Of a stretch of 64,000 nucleotides of DNA, positions 25,156 through 38,908 are shown in pieces (the stretch's first letter is position 1; each line of letters opens with the position of its first letter). The position numbers were made by a program, and so were the translations under genes. The notes under the pieces were generated by a model. That model was given only the letters and a program-made list of their open reading frames with translations, had not been told where the DNA came from and made no database searches. Where the stretch lies: assembly GCF_027213785.1 (NCBI RefSeq), contig NZ_JAPWGO010000001.1:124001-188000 (forward strand). Direction: 5' to 3'. Origin of the DNA: Limimaricola sp. G21655-S1. Its GTDB lineage: Bacteria; Pseudomonadota; Alphaproteobacteria; Rhodobacterales; Rhodobacteraceae.

Positions 25156-26604
25156 TTACTCGGCAGCGTCGAGGCCCCAGCCGGAGATCGCCTTGACCTC
25201 CAGGAACTCCTCGATGCCCCAGACCCCGCCTTCACGAGCCCGGCCCGACTGGCCGACGCCGCCGAAGGGCGCGCCCGCGCCGCGCGGCCGGCCGTTCATC
25301 TCGATCATGCCCGCATGCAGCGCCAGGGCGAGTCGGTTGCGGCGCGCCGGGTCGGCGGACTGCACGTAGTTGGTCAGGCCATAGGTCGTGTCGTTGGCGA
25401 TCTCGATCGCCTGCGCCTCATCCTCGAACGGCATGATCGAGAGTACCGGGCCGAAGATCTCCTCGCGCGCGATGGTCATGTCGGGCGTCACGTCGGCAAA
25501 GACCGTGGGCCGCACGAAGTAGCCGCGATTGACCCCCTCGGGCAGGCCGGGGCCGCCCGCGACGAGCCGCGCGCCCTCCTCGATGCCGGTCTCGATCAGA
25601 TCCTGCACCTTGCTCCATTGCGCCTTGTTGACGAGCGGGCCGATATGGCGGCCCTCCTGGCTCGCCGGGCCGACGCCGGTTTCCTGCGCCGTGCGGGCGG
25701 CAATCTCGACCGCCTCGTCGTAGAAGCCGCGCTCGACCAGCATCCGGGTCGGCGCGTTGCAGGACTGGCCGGTGTTCTGCATGCAGTGCCGCACGCCGCG
25801 TACCACCGCCTTTTCCCCGGCATCGGCGAAGATCAGGTTGGCGCCCTTGCCGCCCAGCTCCAGCGTCACCCGCTTGAGCGTCTCGGCCGCCGCCTTGGAG
25901 ATGGCGCGGCCGGCCCGGGTCGAGCCGGTGAAGGAGATCATCTGCACGTCCTCGTGGGTCGAGAGCTGCGTGCCGACGCCGGCGCCGTCGCCGTTGACGA
26001 GGTTGAACACGCCCGGCGGCACACCGGCCGCGTCGAGCATCTCGGCGAAGACGATCGAGGACAGCGGCGCCTCCTCGGAGGGCTTCAGCACCACGGTGCA
26101 GCCCGCCAGCAGCGCCGGGATCACCTTGAGCGTCACCTGGTTCATCGGCCAGTTCCACGGCGTGATCAGCCCGACCACGCCGATCGGTTCGAGCGAGATC
26201 ATCGTGTCGGGCGCATGATCGCCCAAGGGCCGCAGCCATTCGATCTGGTCGAAGGCCGTCAGGAAGTTCTCGAGGTGATAGGGCAGGGAGGTGGCCTGGC
26301 TGTTGCGCGCCAGATCGATCGGCGCGCCCATCTCGCGGCTCATCGCCTGCGCCAGATCCTCCTTGCGGGCCTCGTATTGCTCGAGGATGCGCGCGACCAC
26401 GGCGCGCCGCTCGGCGGGCGGGGTGGCGCGCCAGCCGGGGCCCGCGTGCTTGGCGGCGGCGACGGCGGCATCGGTGTCGGCCTGACCGCCGAGAGAGATG
26501 ACGGCGCAGGGCTCTTCGGTCGAGGGGTCGATCACCTCGCAGTCGCGCCCGTCCAGGGGCGCGGTCCAGCGGCCGTCGATGTAGAAGTCGCGTTTCTCGA
26601 TCAT
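25156..26604 (-). CDS. Aldehyde dehydrogenase family protein
   Basis: 482-residue NAD(P)-dependent aldehyde dehydrogenase. Catalytic Cys in NTGQSCNAPTR (C282), general-base Glu in LELGGKGANLIF, Rossmann-fold signature FTGSTRAGRAI and the PWNWPMNQ segment near residue 150. Full family length. The start ATG has an ideal GGAGGAG just upstream. An open stretch further upstream belongs to the opposite-strand peroxiredoxin gene. The substrate cannot be assigned. Neighbours on the same strand are an MhqO-like dioxygenase and hydrolase, so a role in aromatic or aldehyde detoxification is possible but unproven. Confidence 0.92.
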   Translation of the reverse strand: MIEKRDFYIDGRWTAPLDGRDCEVIDPSTEEPCAVISLGGQADTDAAVAAAKHAGPGWRATPPAERRAVVARILEQYEARKEDLAQAMSREMGAPIDLARNSQATSLPYHLENFLTAFDQIEWLRPLGDHAPDTMISLEPIGVVGLITPWNWPMNQVTLKVIPALLAGCTVVLKPSEEAPLSSIVFAEMLDAAGVPPGVFNLVNGDGAGVGTQLSTHEDVQMISFTGSTRAGRAISKAAAETLKRVTLELGGKGANLIFADAGEKAVVRGVRHCMQNTGQSCNAPTRMLVERGFYDEAVEIAARTAQETGVGPASQEGRHIGPLVNKAQWSKVQDLIETGIEEGARLVAGGPGLPEGVNRGYFVRPTVFADVTPDMTIAREEIFGPVLSIMPFEDEAQAIEIANDTTYGLTNYVQSADPARRNRLALALHAGMIEMNGRPRGAGAPFGGVGQSGRAREGGVWGIEEFLEVKAISGWGLDAAE

Positions 26605-26722
26605 GGGGATCTCCTCCGTGTCGCGGCGCAGAGTGTCACCGGCGGATCGGGGCCGCAAGCTATGGCAGGCGGTGCCGCGGCTTCCTATGTTGGCCACGGG
26701 AACAGTGTTACAGGAGGTTACC

Positions 26723-27376
26723 ATGGCCCTGCGCATCAATGACGAGATTCCGAATCTGACCGTCAAGACCGACCAGGGCGAGTTCGCCCTGCATGACTGG
26801 GTCGGCGATAACTGGGCGATCATCTTCAGCCATCCCAAGGACTTCACCCCCGTCTGCACCACCGAGTTCGGTGCCGTGGCAAGGCTCGACGCCGAATGGA
26901 AGAAGCGCGGCACCAAGGTGCTCGGCGTGTCGGTGGACGGCGTCGACGAGCATGTCCGCTGGAAGAAGGACATCGAGAAGGCTGGCGGCGTCGCGCCGGA
27001 GTTCCCGATCGTCGCCGATGACGGTCTGGAGATCTCCAAGGCCTTCGACATGCTGCCCGCCGACGCCTATCTGCCCGACGGTCGCACCCCCAATGACAGC
27101 GCCACCGTGCGTGCCGTCTTCGTCATCGGTCCCGACAAGCAGCTGAAGCTGTCGATGACCTATCCGATGACCGTGGGACGCAACTTCTCGGAGGTGCTGC
27201 GCGCGCTCGACGCGCTGCAGCTCACCACCGGCAAGGGCGTGGCGACGCCGGCCGACTGGCAGGTCGGTCAGGACGTGGTGATCCCGGCCACGCTCTCGGA
27301 CGAGGACGCGAAGGCCAAGTTCGGCGAGTTCGAGACCGTGCTGCCCTATCTGCGGATGACCAAATCGCCGCAGTAA
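26723..27376 (+). CDS. 1-Cys peroxiredoxin (Prx6-like)
   Basis: 217-residue peroxide-reducing thiol protein. The peroxidatic Cys is in HPKDFTPVCTTE (C45), and no resolving Cys is present in the C-terminal domain, which defines the 1-Cys (Prx6) subgroup. The C-terminal Prx domain (about 160-215, including NFSEVLRALDALQ) is the normal dimer part. Start ATG is preceded by AGGAGGT and follows the divergent aldehyde dehydrogenase gene by about 120 bases. Cytoplasmic. Fits the oxidative-stress flavour of this stretch. Confidence 0.94.
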   Translation: MALRINDEIPNLTVKTDQGEFALHDWVGDNWAIIFSHPKDFTPVCTTEFGAVARLDAEWKKRGTKVLGVSVDGVDEHVRWKKDIEKAGGVAPEFPIVADDGLEISKAFDMLPADAYLPDGRTPNDSATVRAVFVIGPDKQLKLSMTYPMTVGRNFSEVLRALDALQLTTGKGVATPADWQVGQDVVIPATLSDEDAKAKFGEFETVLPYLRMTKSPQ

Positions 27377-27419
27377 GGCGAAACGAGCGGCGCGCCTCGT
27401 CGAGAGGGGCGCGCCGGGT

Positions 27420-27983
27420 TCAGATGACGACGACCGTCGTGCCGACCGGCACGCGGTCGTAGAGATCCTCGACATGTTCGTTGATCAGCCGCACGCAGCC
27501 CGACGAGAATTTGCGTCCCATGGTCCAAGGCTGCGGCGTGCCGTGGATGCGGTAATAGGTGTCGCGCCCGTTCTGGTAGAGATAGAGCGCGCGCGACCCG
27601 AGCGGGTTGCGGGCATGGCCACCGGGCAGTCCGCCCGCATAGGGGCCATAGACCGCCGGTTCTTGCCGGATCATGTTGGCGGTGGGCGTCCAGGCCGGCC
27701 ATTCGGCCTTGCGCGCCACCTGGGCGGTGCCGGTGAAGTTGCGCCCCGCCGCGCCGAGCGCCACGACATAGCGGATCGCCCGGCCATTGCCCAAGGTCCA
27801 GTAGAGCCTGTTCTGCGCGATCCGCACGTGGACCTGCCCCGGGGCCAGCGCCTCGTTGACGCTGATCTCGGTGGGCAGCCACTCGCGCGGGATCTTCACC
27901 ACGCGCGGGGGGGCGGCCAGAACCGGTCCGGTGGCCACGATCGCGGCGGCAGCCGCAAGTACGCCTCGTCTCGAGAGTTTCAT
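27420..27983 (-). CDS. Secreted L,D-transpeptidase (YkuD)
   Basis: 187-residue periplasmic enzyme that cross-links peptidoglycan or attaches proteins to it. Signal peptide with an Arg-Arg pair (MKLSRRGVLAAAAAIVATGP, cut near VLAAPP). The catalytic YkuD motif is intact: His in YRIHGTPQPW and Cys in SSGCVRLIN (C163), followed by a C-terminal VEDLYDRVPVGTTV. Compare the other YkuD gene in this window (4705-5226), which lacks a signal and has TEGC instead. ATG chosen at the signal start. It is single and convergent with the peroxiredoxin. Confidence 0.92.
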   Translation of the reverse strand: MKLSRRGVLAAAAAIVATGPVLAAPPRVVKIPREWLPTEISVNEALAPGQVHVRIAQNRLYWTLGNGRAIRYVVALGAAGRNFTGTAQVARKAEWPAWTPTANMIRQEPAVYGPYAGGLPGGHARNPLGSRALYLYQNGRDTYYRIHGTPQPWTMGRKFSSGCVRLINEHVEDLYDRVPVGTTVVVI

Positions 27984-28073
27984 GCCTGCTCCTGTCCGGG
28001 CTCTGCGGCCCGTTTCGCCTCTGTCCGGGGAGCATAACACCGAATCGCCGCGCCGTGGTTAACCTCGTCGCAG

Positions 28074-28100
28074 AAAAATGGGCGGCCCCGACAGGGGCCG
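28074..28100 (-). terminator. Rho-independent terminator of the outer-membrane protein gene
   Basis: On the minus strand, stem CGGCCCC / GGGGCCG followed after CCCA by TTTTT, about 25 bases past the stop codon. Confidence 0.75.
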
Positions 28101-28124
28101 GCCATGAGGGCATAAAGCGTTGAA

Positions 28125-28793
28125 TCAGAAGCGGTAGCTGACGCCGAGCGAGAGCCAGGGGTAGACGACCAGGTCGCTGCCGGTCTCGTTGGCGTCGTCT
28201 TCCATCTGCTGCAGGTCGGCCTCGAACTCCGCATCGACGCTCGGATCGCCGCTGGTGCCGTCGAGCGCCACCTCGACGCCACCGATGCCGATCAGGCCGA
28301 TCTCGCTCTCGAAGCCCCAGCCATGCGCGCCGCCGCTCGTGTAGCCAAGCGCCAGCATCGGCGCGACCTCGTTCGCGAAGCGGACCGAGGCATCGACGCG
28401 CGCATCGTCGTAGCGCATGCCGTCATCCGCCCCGAAGCCCCGGCCGCTGCCGTCGAGATCGCTGCTGGAGAAGAACAGGCCACCCGAGATGCGGAAGCCA
28501 CCGCCATAGGGGTGGTAATCCGCCAGAGCGGCGATGCCGCCGAAGCTGCCATCGGCGGTGATTTCCGTGCCGAAATCATCCTCGTCGCCCTCGAACTCGA
28601 AATCCGGAATCCCGGTGAGGACGCCGCGCAGGCGCAGCCTGGGCATCACCTCGTAGGCGGCGGAGCCGTAGAGGCCGAAGCTGGAGACGCCGAAGCCGGT
28701 GGAGGCACCCCCGACGCTGTCGGTGAGTGGTTGCGCCTGAACCGTCGTGGCGACGAACAGGAAAACGGCGGCGAGGGCGAGGCTGGGACGCAT
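28125..28793 (-). CDS. Beta-barrel-like outer-membrane protein
   Basis: 222 residues. Signal peptide MRPSLALAAVFLFVATTVQA (cut after QA, near residue 20) and a mature part made of short alternating-hydrophobic stretches with many Gly, Tyr and acidic turns (for example GGIAALADYHPYGGGFRISG), ending in the C-terminal YRF expected for proteins inserted by BamA. The strand pattern suggests an 8-stranded barrel of OmpW/OmpA-transmembrane type. No C-terminal peptidoglycan domain. ATG chosen at the signal start. It lies between the L,D-transpeptidase and pnp genes with its own terminator. Precise function unknown. Confidence 0.8.
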   Translation of the reverse strand: MRPSLALAAVFLFVATTVQAQPLTDSVGGASTGFGVSSFGLYGSAAYEVMPRLRLRGVLTGIPDFEFEGDEDDFGTEITADGSFGGIAALADYHPYGGGFRISGGLFFSSSDLDGSGRGFGADDGMRYDDARVDASVRFANEVAPMLALGYTSGGAHGWGFESEIGLIGIGGVEVALDGTSGDPSVDAEFEADLQQMEDDANETGSDLVVYPWLSLGVSYRF

Positions 28794-28932
28794 GGGGGAT
28801 CCTTGTTGTCTTGCAGGCGCATCTGCCGAGGACAACAGGGCGGCCACAACCCAAGGGCGGCCTGCCCCTATCGATCACCAATGCATGTGGTCGCGGCGCC
28901 GCAGGTCTGGCGACGCGCAGGGATCGGGCATG

Positions 28933-28958
28933 AAAAAAGGGGCCCGAAGGCCCCTTTT
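28933..28958 (-). terminator. Rho-independent terminator of pnp
   Basis: On the minus strand, 10-bp stem AAAAGGGGCC / GGCCCCTTTT capped by a UUCG tetraloop and ending in a run of six T, about 20 bases past the pnp stop. Being symmetric it could also stop plus-strand transcripts. Confidence 0.9.
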
Positions 28959-28978
28959 CCGTATCGATGCAAACCGGA

Positions 28979-31123
<2,145 letters not shown>

Positions 31124-31257
31124 TCTGGCCCGACCTTCGGGCCCTTGTGCCCCCCTAATGCGTGAACAGTCCCTGGGGGCGGGTTGCGGAGGGGCCGGAT
31201 GCCCCTGGCTCTCGTGTTTCCGTGACGCGGGTCGAGCCCGGTCCGCGCCATCCCGGA

Positions 31258-31288
31258 TAGCAAAGGGACCGCGCCGTGGCGCGGTCCC
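31258..31288 (-). terminator. rpsO-pnp intergenic hairpin
   Basis: On the minus strand, 11-bp stem GGGACCGCGCC / GGCGCGGTCCC with a 2-base loop, followed by TTTGCT, placed between rpsO and pnp. In E. coli the corresponding site holds a partial terminator and an RNase III cut that feed pnp autoregulation. The same role is likely here but not shown. Confidence 0.65.
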
Positions 31289-31296
31289 CGAAAACC

Positions 31297-31566
31297 TTAG
31301 CGGCGGATGCCGAGGCGGCCGATCAGGGCCTGGTAGCGCTCGACGTCCTTGTCCTTCACGTAGTCGAGAAGCTTGCGGCGGCGGGCGACCAGCTTGAGAA
31401 GGCCACGGCGACCGTGGTTGTCCTTCTTGTGGGTCTTGAAGTGCTCGGTCAGGGTCGCGATGCGCGAAGTCAGGATCGCGACCTGCACCTCGGGCGAACC
31501 GGTGTCGCCGTCCTTGGTGGCGAAATCGCTGATGACCTTGGCCTTGTCTTCCACGGTGATCGACAT
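31297..31566 (-). CDS. rpsO: 30S ribosomal protein S15
   Basis: 89-residue primary 16S rRNA-binding protein, exact family length. The sequence has the expected [33 protein letters not shown] and [23 protein letters not shown] segments. ATG selected at MSITVEDK with AAGGAG eight bases upstream; the frame extends upstream but those codons are not S15. It forms the rpsO-pnp unit with the next gene. The upstream intergenic region (31567-31725) contains a good purine-rich ribosome site but I do not see a clear promoter. Confidence 0.97.
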   Translation of the reverse strand: MSITVEDKAKVISDFATKDGDTGSPEVQVAILTSRIATLTEHFKTHKKDNHGRRGLLKLVARRRKLLDYVKDKDVERYQALIGRLGIRR

Positions 31567-31725
31567 CGGGGTCTCCTTTCGGGATGAGAGTGATGGCGCA
31601 AGCCGGGATGTCGTCCAGCAGGGCCCATGGAGTACCGCCTCCATATAGGAAGACGGATGGGTGCCCATAGGAGAAATCGCCCGAAAAGGAAAGTGGTTTG
31701 CTGTGGCGCGGGGTCGCGGCGGGAC

Positions 31726-32682
31726 TCAGGCGACGGGATCGGTGAGCAGCAGCACCGCGCCCGGCGCGAGCGCGTCGATCCCGGCGAGCCGCAGCAGCGC
31801 CGCGCCGTCGGCGCGCAGAAGCAACCCTTCCGGCCGCGGCTCCAGCGTTAGTTCCGGCGCGGCGCCCTCGGGATGCAGCACCACGATCCGATCCTGGGCG
31901 GCATCGAAATCGGCGATCACCGCCGGATCGCCCGCCTCGGCGCTGCGCAGCGCGAAGATGTCACCGCCGGCCCCGCCATGCGCCGTATCGTCAGCGCCTG
32001 CCGCGATGACGTCGTCGCCCGCGCCACCATTGAGGAAATCGCCCGCCCCGGCGCCCGAGCCGTCGCCGGTGCCGTCGAGCCGGTCGTCGCCGGCGCCGCC
32101 ATGCAGTACGTCGCGTCCTGCGCCGCCATTCAGCATGTCATCGCCCAGGTCGCCGCCCAGCGCGTCGTGACCCGTACCTCCGAACAGCCGGTCATGCCCG
32201 GCGCCTGCGCGGATCGCGTCGTCTCCGGCACCGCCGCGAAGCAGATCGTCACCGACATGTCCCCACAGCGCGTCATCGCCGGTGCCGCCCGCAAGCGTAT
32301 CCTCGCCGCGCCCGCCATGGATCTCGTCATCCCCGGCACCGCCATCGGCCCGGTCGGGGCCATCGCGCAGATCGATATGATCGTGTCCCGCGCCAGCCTC
32401 GACATGGTCGGCCATCCCCGCGTCGACGATGTCGCCGAAGATCACGTCGGGGGCCTCGCTGCCCGTGTCAGACAGGCGCTGCGGCAAGGGTGTCGCGGCT
32501 TCGAGGGCGGAATCGCCGTCCAGCGCAAAGGCTGCGTCGAGCGGTACGGTCTTCGGCGGCGCGTCGGGCCCGTCGATGTCGATCTCGTCGCTGTCGGATT
32601 CGGAGCCGCCCTCGGTGATCATGGGCGGCAGCAACGCCGCGCCGGTAAGGGCAAGGCCGAGCAGTCCGAGCAGGGCGAGCAT
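31726..32682 (-). CDS. RTX (hemolysin-type calcium-binding repeat) protein
   Basis: 318-residue protein with an N-terminal hydrophobic helix ([20 protein letters not shown]), an acidic Ser/Asp-rich stretch and then about 180 residues of nonapeptide RTX repeats of the GGxGxDxLx type (for example [11 protein letters not shown] and [11 protein letters not shown], about 80-260), which form a calcium-bound parallel beta roll. A C-terminal domain of about 60 residues follows ([15 protein letters not shown]...). No type I secretion genes, protease or lipase domain is nearby. The N-terminal helix suggests membrane anchoring or Sec export instead of the usual C-terminal signal. Function unknown. Confidence 0.86.
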   Translation of the reverse strand: MLALLGLLGLALTGAALLPPMITEGGSESDSDEIDIDGPDAPPKTVPLDAAFALDGDSALEAATPLPQRLSDTGSEAPDVIFGDIVDAGMADHVEAGAGHDHIDLRDGPDRADGGAGDDEIHGGRGEDTLAGGTGDDALWGHVGDDLLRGGAGDDAIRAGAGHDRLFGGTGHDALGGDLGDDMLNGGAGRDVLHGGAGDDRLDGTGDGSGAGAGDFLNGGAGDDVIAAGADDTAHGGAGGDIFALRSAEAGDPAVIADFDAAQDRIVVLHPEGAAPELTLEPRPEGLLLRADGAALLRLAGIDALAPGAVLLLTDPVA

Positions 32683-32772
32683 GGCAATCTCCGCAACGAG
32701 GGCGAAGCGCAGGCTAGCATGCGGCGAAGGACTTACGGCCCGGAACCGTCCGGCAGGGTTAAGGGCGGGGGA

Positions 32773-33345
32773 TCAGCGGTTGGCGCCGGGCTGCCACAGC
32801 ACGTCGGCGCGGCCCGAATCATTGGCGATCCGCGCCGCGACGAAGAACCAGTCCGAGAGCCGGTTCAGATAGCGCGCCGCATGCTCGTTCACCGCCTCGG
32901 CGCGACCCAGCGCCACCGCCAGCCGCTCGGCCCGGCGAGAGACGGTTCGGCACAGGTGCAGATGCGCGGCCAGCGCCGAGCCGCCCGGCAGAACGAAGCT
33001 GCGGAGCGGCTCCAGCGCCTCGTTCATCGCGTCGATCTCGCGCTCCAGCCGCTCGGTCTGGCCGGCGGTCATGCGCAGAACCGGGTATTTCGCCTCGGAA
33101 TCCCGGTCGGGGTCAGGGCGGCACAGATCGGCTCCCAGATCGAACAGGTCGTTCTGGATACGGCCCAGCGCGGCGTCCATCTCGGCCTCGGCATGCAGGC
33201 GTGCCAGCCCGATCGTGGCATTGGTCTCGTCGACCGTGCCATAGGCCTCGACCCGCAGCGCGTCCTTGTTCACCCGGCTGCCATCGCCCAGCGCGGTGTC
33301 GCCCTTGTCGCCGGTGCGGGTGTAGATGCGGTTCAGCACGACCAT
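32773..33345 (-). CDS. PduO-type cob(I)alamin adenosyltransferase
   Basis: 190-residue all-helical enzyme that transfers adenosyl from ATP to cob(I)alamin, making coenzyme B12. The ATP site is the N-terminal RIYTRTGDKGDTALGDGSRV (about 6-25), then YGTVDETNATIG and the C-terminal NRLSDWFFVAAR with the conserved Arg. PduO/MMAB type, not CobA type. The start ATG shares one base with the preceding small membrane gene's stop (TGATG), so the two are coupled. It relates functionally to cobM at the window start, though they are 32 kb apart. Confidence 0.93.
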   Translation of the reverse strand: MVVLNRIYTRTGDKGDTALGDGSRVNKDALRVEAYGTVDETNATIGLARLHAEAEMDAALGRIQNDLFDLGADLCRPDPDRDSEAKYPVLRMTAGQTERLEREIDAMNEALEPLRSFVLPGGSALAAHLHLCRTVSRRAERLAVALGRAEAVNEHAARYLNRLSDWFFVAARIANDSGRADVLWQPGANR

Positions 33346-33548
33346 CAGTTCACCCCCCGCAGGAACACGTAGAGCAGGATCAGCAGCACCGCGACGAATT
33401 GCGCGCCGATGCGCCAGCGCATGATCTTGTTGGCGTATTTGCGGTTGAAATCGCCACCTTTTCCGAAGGTGCCGACGCCGAACATCAGGATGCCGGCGAC
33501 GATCAGGACGGCGAGAACGACGAGAATGAATAGCGGATCTTCGAACAT
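33345..33548 (-). CDS. Small twin-transmembrane protein (HIG1-like)
   Basis: 67-residue membrane protein with two transmembrane helices (PLFILVVLAVLIVAGILMFG, about 5-24, and RIGAQFVAVLLILLYVFLRG, about 46-65) joined by a basic loop (FGKGGDFNRKYANKIMRW). This arrangement matches the HIG1/hypoxia-induced family that is found in alphaproteobacteria and, in mitochondria, associates with respiratory supercomplexes. The family assignment is by pattern. It overlaps the adenosyltransferase start by one base. Real gene supported by coupling and by the family-like loop. Confidence 0.82.
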   Translation of the reverse strand: MFEDPLFILVVLAVLIVAGILMFGVGTFGKGGDFNRKYANKIMRWRIGAQFVAVLLILLYVFLRGVN

Positions 33549-33623
33549 GGGGCGCCTTTCGCGGTTGCCCTACCATCTAGCGGCCGGGCGGCTCGAGGCA
33601 AAGCGGGGCGCGGTGTCGCGGGT

Positions 33624-34454
33624 TCACCCCCGCGCCACCACCCAGTCGAGCGCCCGCGTCGGCAACAGCCGCCGCAACGTGCCGGAAACATGCGTGGGCG
33701 TGGTGACGTAGTAACGCGGTCGCGGCCGCTTCGCCTCGAGCGCATGGGCGAGCTTGTCGGCCACCGCTTCGGGCGGCAATTCGAACCGGTCGGGGCCACG
33801 CTCGGCATAGAGCCGGTGCAGCAGGCCTTCGTATTCCGCGCGCCGGGCCGAACCCTTCCAGTCGATCCAGCGCTCGAAATGCGGAATCGAATTGGCACGG
33901 ATCCGCGAGGTGACAGGGCCCGGCTCGATCAGCGAGATGTGGATACCGGTCCCGGCCATCTCGAGCCGCAGCACGTCGGTCAGACCCTCCAGCGCGAACT
34001 TGGTCGCGACATAGGCACCGCGCCACTTCACCCCCACGAGGCCGAGCACCGAGGAGCAGTTGACGATCCGGCCCGCGCTCTGGGCCCGCATCACCGGGAT
34101 GACCCGCCGGGTCAGGTCGTGCCAGCCGAACAGGTTGGTCTCGAAGATTTCCGCCAGCGCCTCGCGCGGCAGGTCCTCGACTGCGCCGGGGCAGGCGAAG
34201 GCGCCGTTGTTGTAAAGCGCGTCGAGCCGTCCGCCAGTGGCTTCCAGCACCGCGGCCAGCCCTTCCGCCACGCTGTCCGGATCGGCATAGTCGAGCCGCG
34301 GCGCCTCGAAGCCCTCGGCCCGCAGCCGCGCGCAATCGGCTTCCGCCCGGCAGCTTGCGAAGACGCGCCAGCCCCGGTCGCGCATGTGGCGCGCGCAGGC
34401 AAGACCGATGCCGGAGGAGGAGCCGGTGACGAGGAGGGTGCGGGGGGTGTCCAT
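33624..34454 (-). CDS. SDR-family NAD(P)-dependent oxidoreductase
   Basis: 276-residue classical short-chain dehydrogenase. Cofactor motif TGSSSGIG (10-17), the NNGA (82-85), catalytic Ser in NCSSVLG (near 134) and YxxxK in AYVATK (Y148, K152) are all present. Substrate unknown; such SDRs often act on retinol-, fatty- or steroid-like alcohols. The ATG was taken at MDTPRTLLVTG, where the fold begins; the open codons upstream lie over the neighbouring terminator. Single gene between the small membrane operon and the SH3 gene. Confidence 0.9.
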   Translation of the reverse strand: MDTPRTLLVTGSSSGIGLACARHMRDRGWRVFASCRAEADCARLRAEGFEAPRLDYADPDSVAEGLAAVLEATGGRLDALYNNGAFACPGAVEDLPREALAEIFETNLFGWHDLTRRVIPVMRAQSAGRIVNCSSVLGLVGVKWRGAYVATKFALEGLTDVLRLEMAGTGIHISLIEPGPVTSRIRANSIPHFERWIDWKGSARRAEYEGLLHRLYAERGPDRFELPPEAVADKLAHALEAKRPRPRYYVTTPTHVSGTLRRLLPTRALDWVVARG

Positions 34455-34491
34455 GCGGGTCTCATGGCGGGGCAGGGGACGGGGTGCAACG

Positions 34492-34515
34492 AAAAAGGCG
34501 CCCCTCGGGGGCGCC
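34492..34515 (-). terminator. Rho-independent terminator of the SH3 protein gene
   Basis: On the minus strand, stem GGCGCCCC / GGGGCGCC with a 3-base loop and TTTTT, about 25 bases past the stop codon. Confidence 0.8.
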
Positions 34516-34539
34516 TCTTCCGGCAAATGGATTTCGGGC

Positions 34540-35043
34540 TCAGCCTTCGACGGGGGCGAGCAGCCGCTCGGACATCCAGCCGGTCTCGCCGGTCGAGGTG
34601 ATCTCGATTCTGGCCCAGCCACCGGCGCTCTCGATCAGCCGGGCTTCGGTGCCGCGGGGCAGGGTGTCGAGCACGGCGTGGCTGGTGCCGGGGCCTTGGC
34701 GCATGTTCACCCAATCGCCGCTGATCTGGCGCAGTTCTATATCCGACATGGTTTCGGCAACGGCCGGAGTGGCCACGGTCTCGACCGGCTCGGCTTTGGC
34801 CGGCTTCGGCATGAAGGAGGCCGAGATCAACTCGACATTCTCGGGAAATTCGCGCATCGCGGTGACCGGAATGCCCGACTCGCTACTCTCGACGTCGTGA
34901 CGGGCGATCATCTCGGGGGACGGGGTGCTGGCCTGCACTGCGCCGATCATCGTCTGCGGCCGGAAATCGGCGCCGCCGGACATTTCGTAATAGCCCACGC
35001 CGAGCAGGAGAAAAGTGGCACCGATGCCGAAAACATGTTTCAT
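34540..35043 (-). CDS. SH3-domain protein with N-terminal membrane anchor
   Basis: 167 residues. The N-terminus (MKHVFGIGATFLLLGVGYYE) is a signal/anchor helix. A Pro/Ala/Glu/Val-rich linker follows (about 25-95), then a bacterial SH3 domain (about 100-165: ELRQISGDWVNMRQGPGTSHAVLDTLPRG in parts, WARIEIT, GWMSERLL). Bacterial SH3 domains often bind cell-wall peptides. It is divergent from parC, about 140 bases apart, and is closed by its own terminator. No partner gene is evident. Confidence 0.85.
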   Translation of the reverse strand: MKHVFGIGATFLLLGVGYYEMSGGADFRPQTMIGAVQASTPSPEMIARHDVESSESGIPVTAMREFPENVELISASFMPKPAKAEPVETVATPAVAETMSDIELRQISGDWVNMRQGPGTSHAVLDTLPRGTEARLIESAGGWARIEITSTGETGWMSERLLAPVEG

Positions 35044-35182
35044 GACAACCTCTTGTTCTGCTCAACACCCCGCCGGTTTGGTCACTCTCATGTGACGCTC
35101 TCCGCGGCGCAGGATCTCGCTGATCCGTTGCCTGCCCAACCGCGACTTTACGCCGATGGTTCCCGTCGATAGGAAGCTTTTC

Positions 35183-37501
<2,319 letters not shown>

Positions 37502-37520
37502 TCCCGTTTCGTCGGGGGAA

Positions 37521-37550
37521 GAGGCGCGCGGTGCAAGCCGCGCGCCTCTT
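37521..37550 (+). terminator. Probable terminator after parC
   Basis: Perfect 11-bp stem GAGGCGCGCGG / CCGCGCGCCTC with loop TGCAAG, followed only by TT. A strong hairpin with a poor T tract. Confidence 0.55.
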
Positions 37551-37555
37551 GGCGC

Positions 37556-37584
37556 TTGATTTCCCTCTCCGATGCAAATACATC
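37556..37584 (+). promoter_or_regulatory. Predicted sigma70 promoter of tuf copy 1
   Basis: TTGATT, a 17-base spacer and TACATC, followed by a leader of about 50 bases before the tuf ATG. It lies directly after the parC terminator hairpin. Confidence 0.65.
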
Positions 37585-37641
37585 GCCCGCGATGTCGAAC
37601 CGGGCCAGGGAGGCCCCCGAACACGCGAGGCGCCAGCGCAG

Positions 37642-38817
<1,176 letters not shown>

Positions 38818-38863
38818 TCCCGGTTTCCGGGCGGTATCGCCGCCCGGTCCCGCCAGGATCGGA

Positions 38864-38889
38864 GGGCCGCCCCGAGGGGCGGCCCTTTT
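38864..38889 (+). terminator. Rho-independent terminator after tuf copy 1
   Basis: Perfect 10-bp stem GGGCCGCCCC / GGGGCGGCCC with a 2-base spacer and TTTT. Lies between tuf and the convergent acyltransferase gene. Confidence 0.85.
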
Positions 38890-38908
38890 CGCGTTCGAGG
38901 GGTGGGGC

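Noticed and set aside
31726-32682. Short periodic units that could be read as a CRISPR or minisatellite
   Set aside because: The periodicity is in codons, 9 residues per turn, with no spacer/repeat pattern at the DNA level. It is an RTX-repeat coding region.
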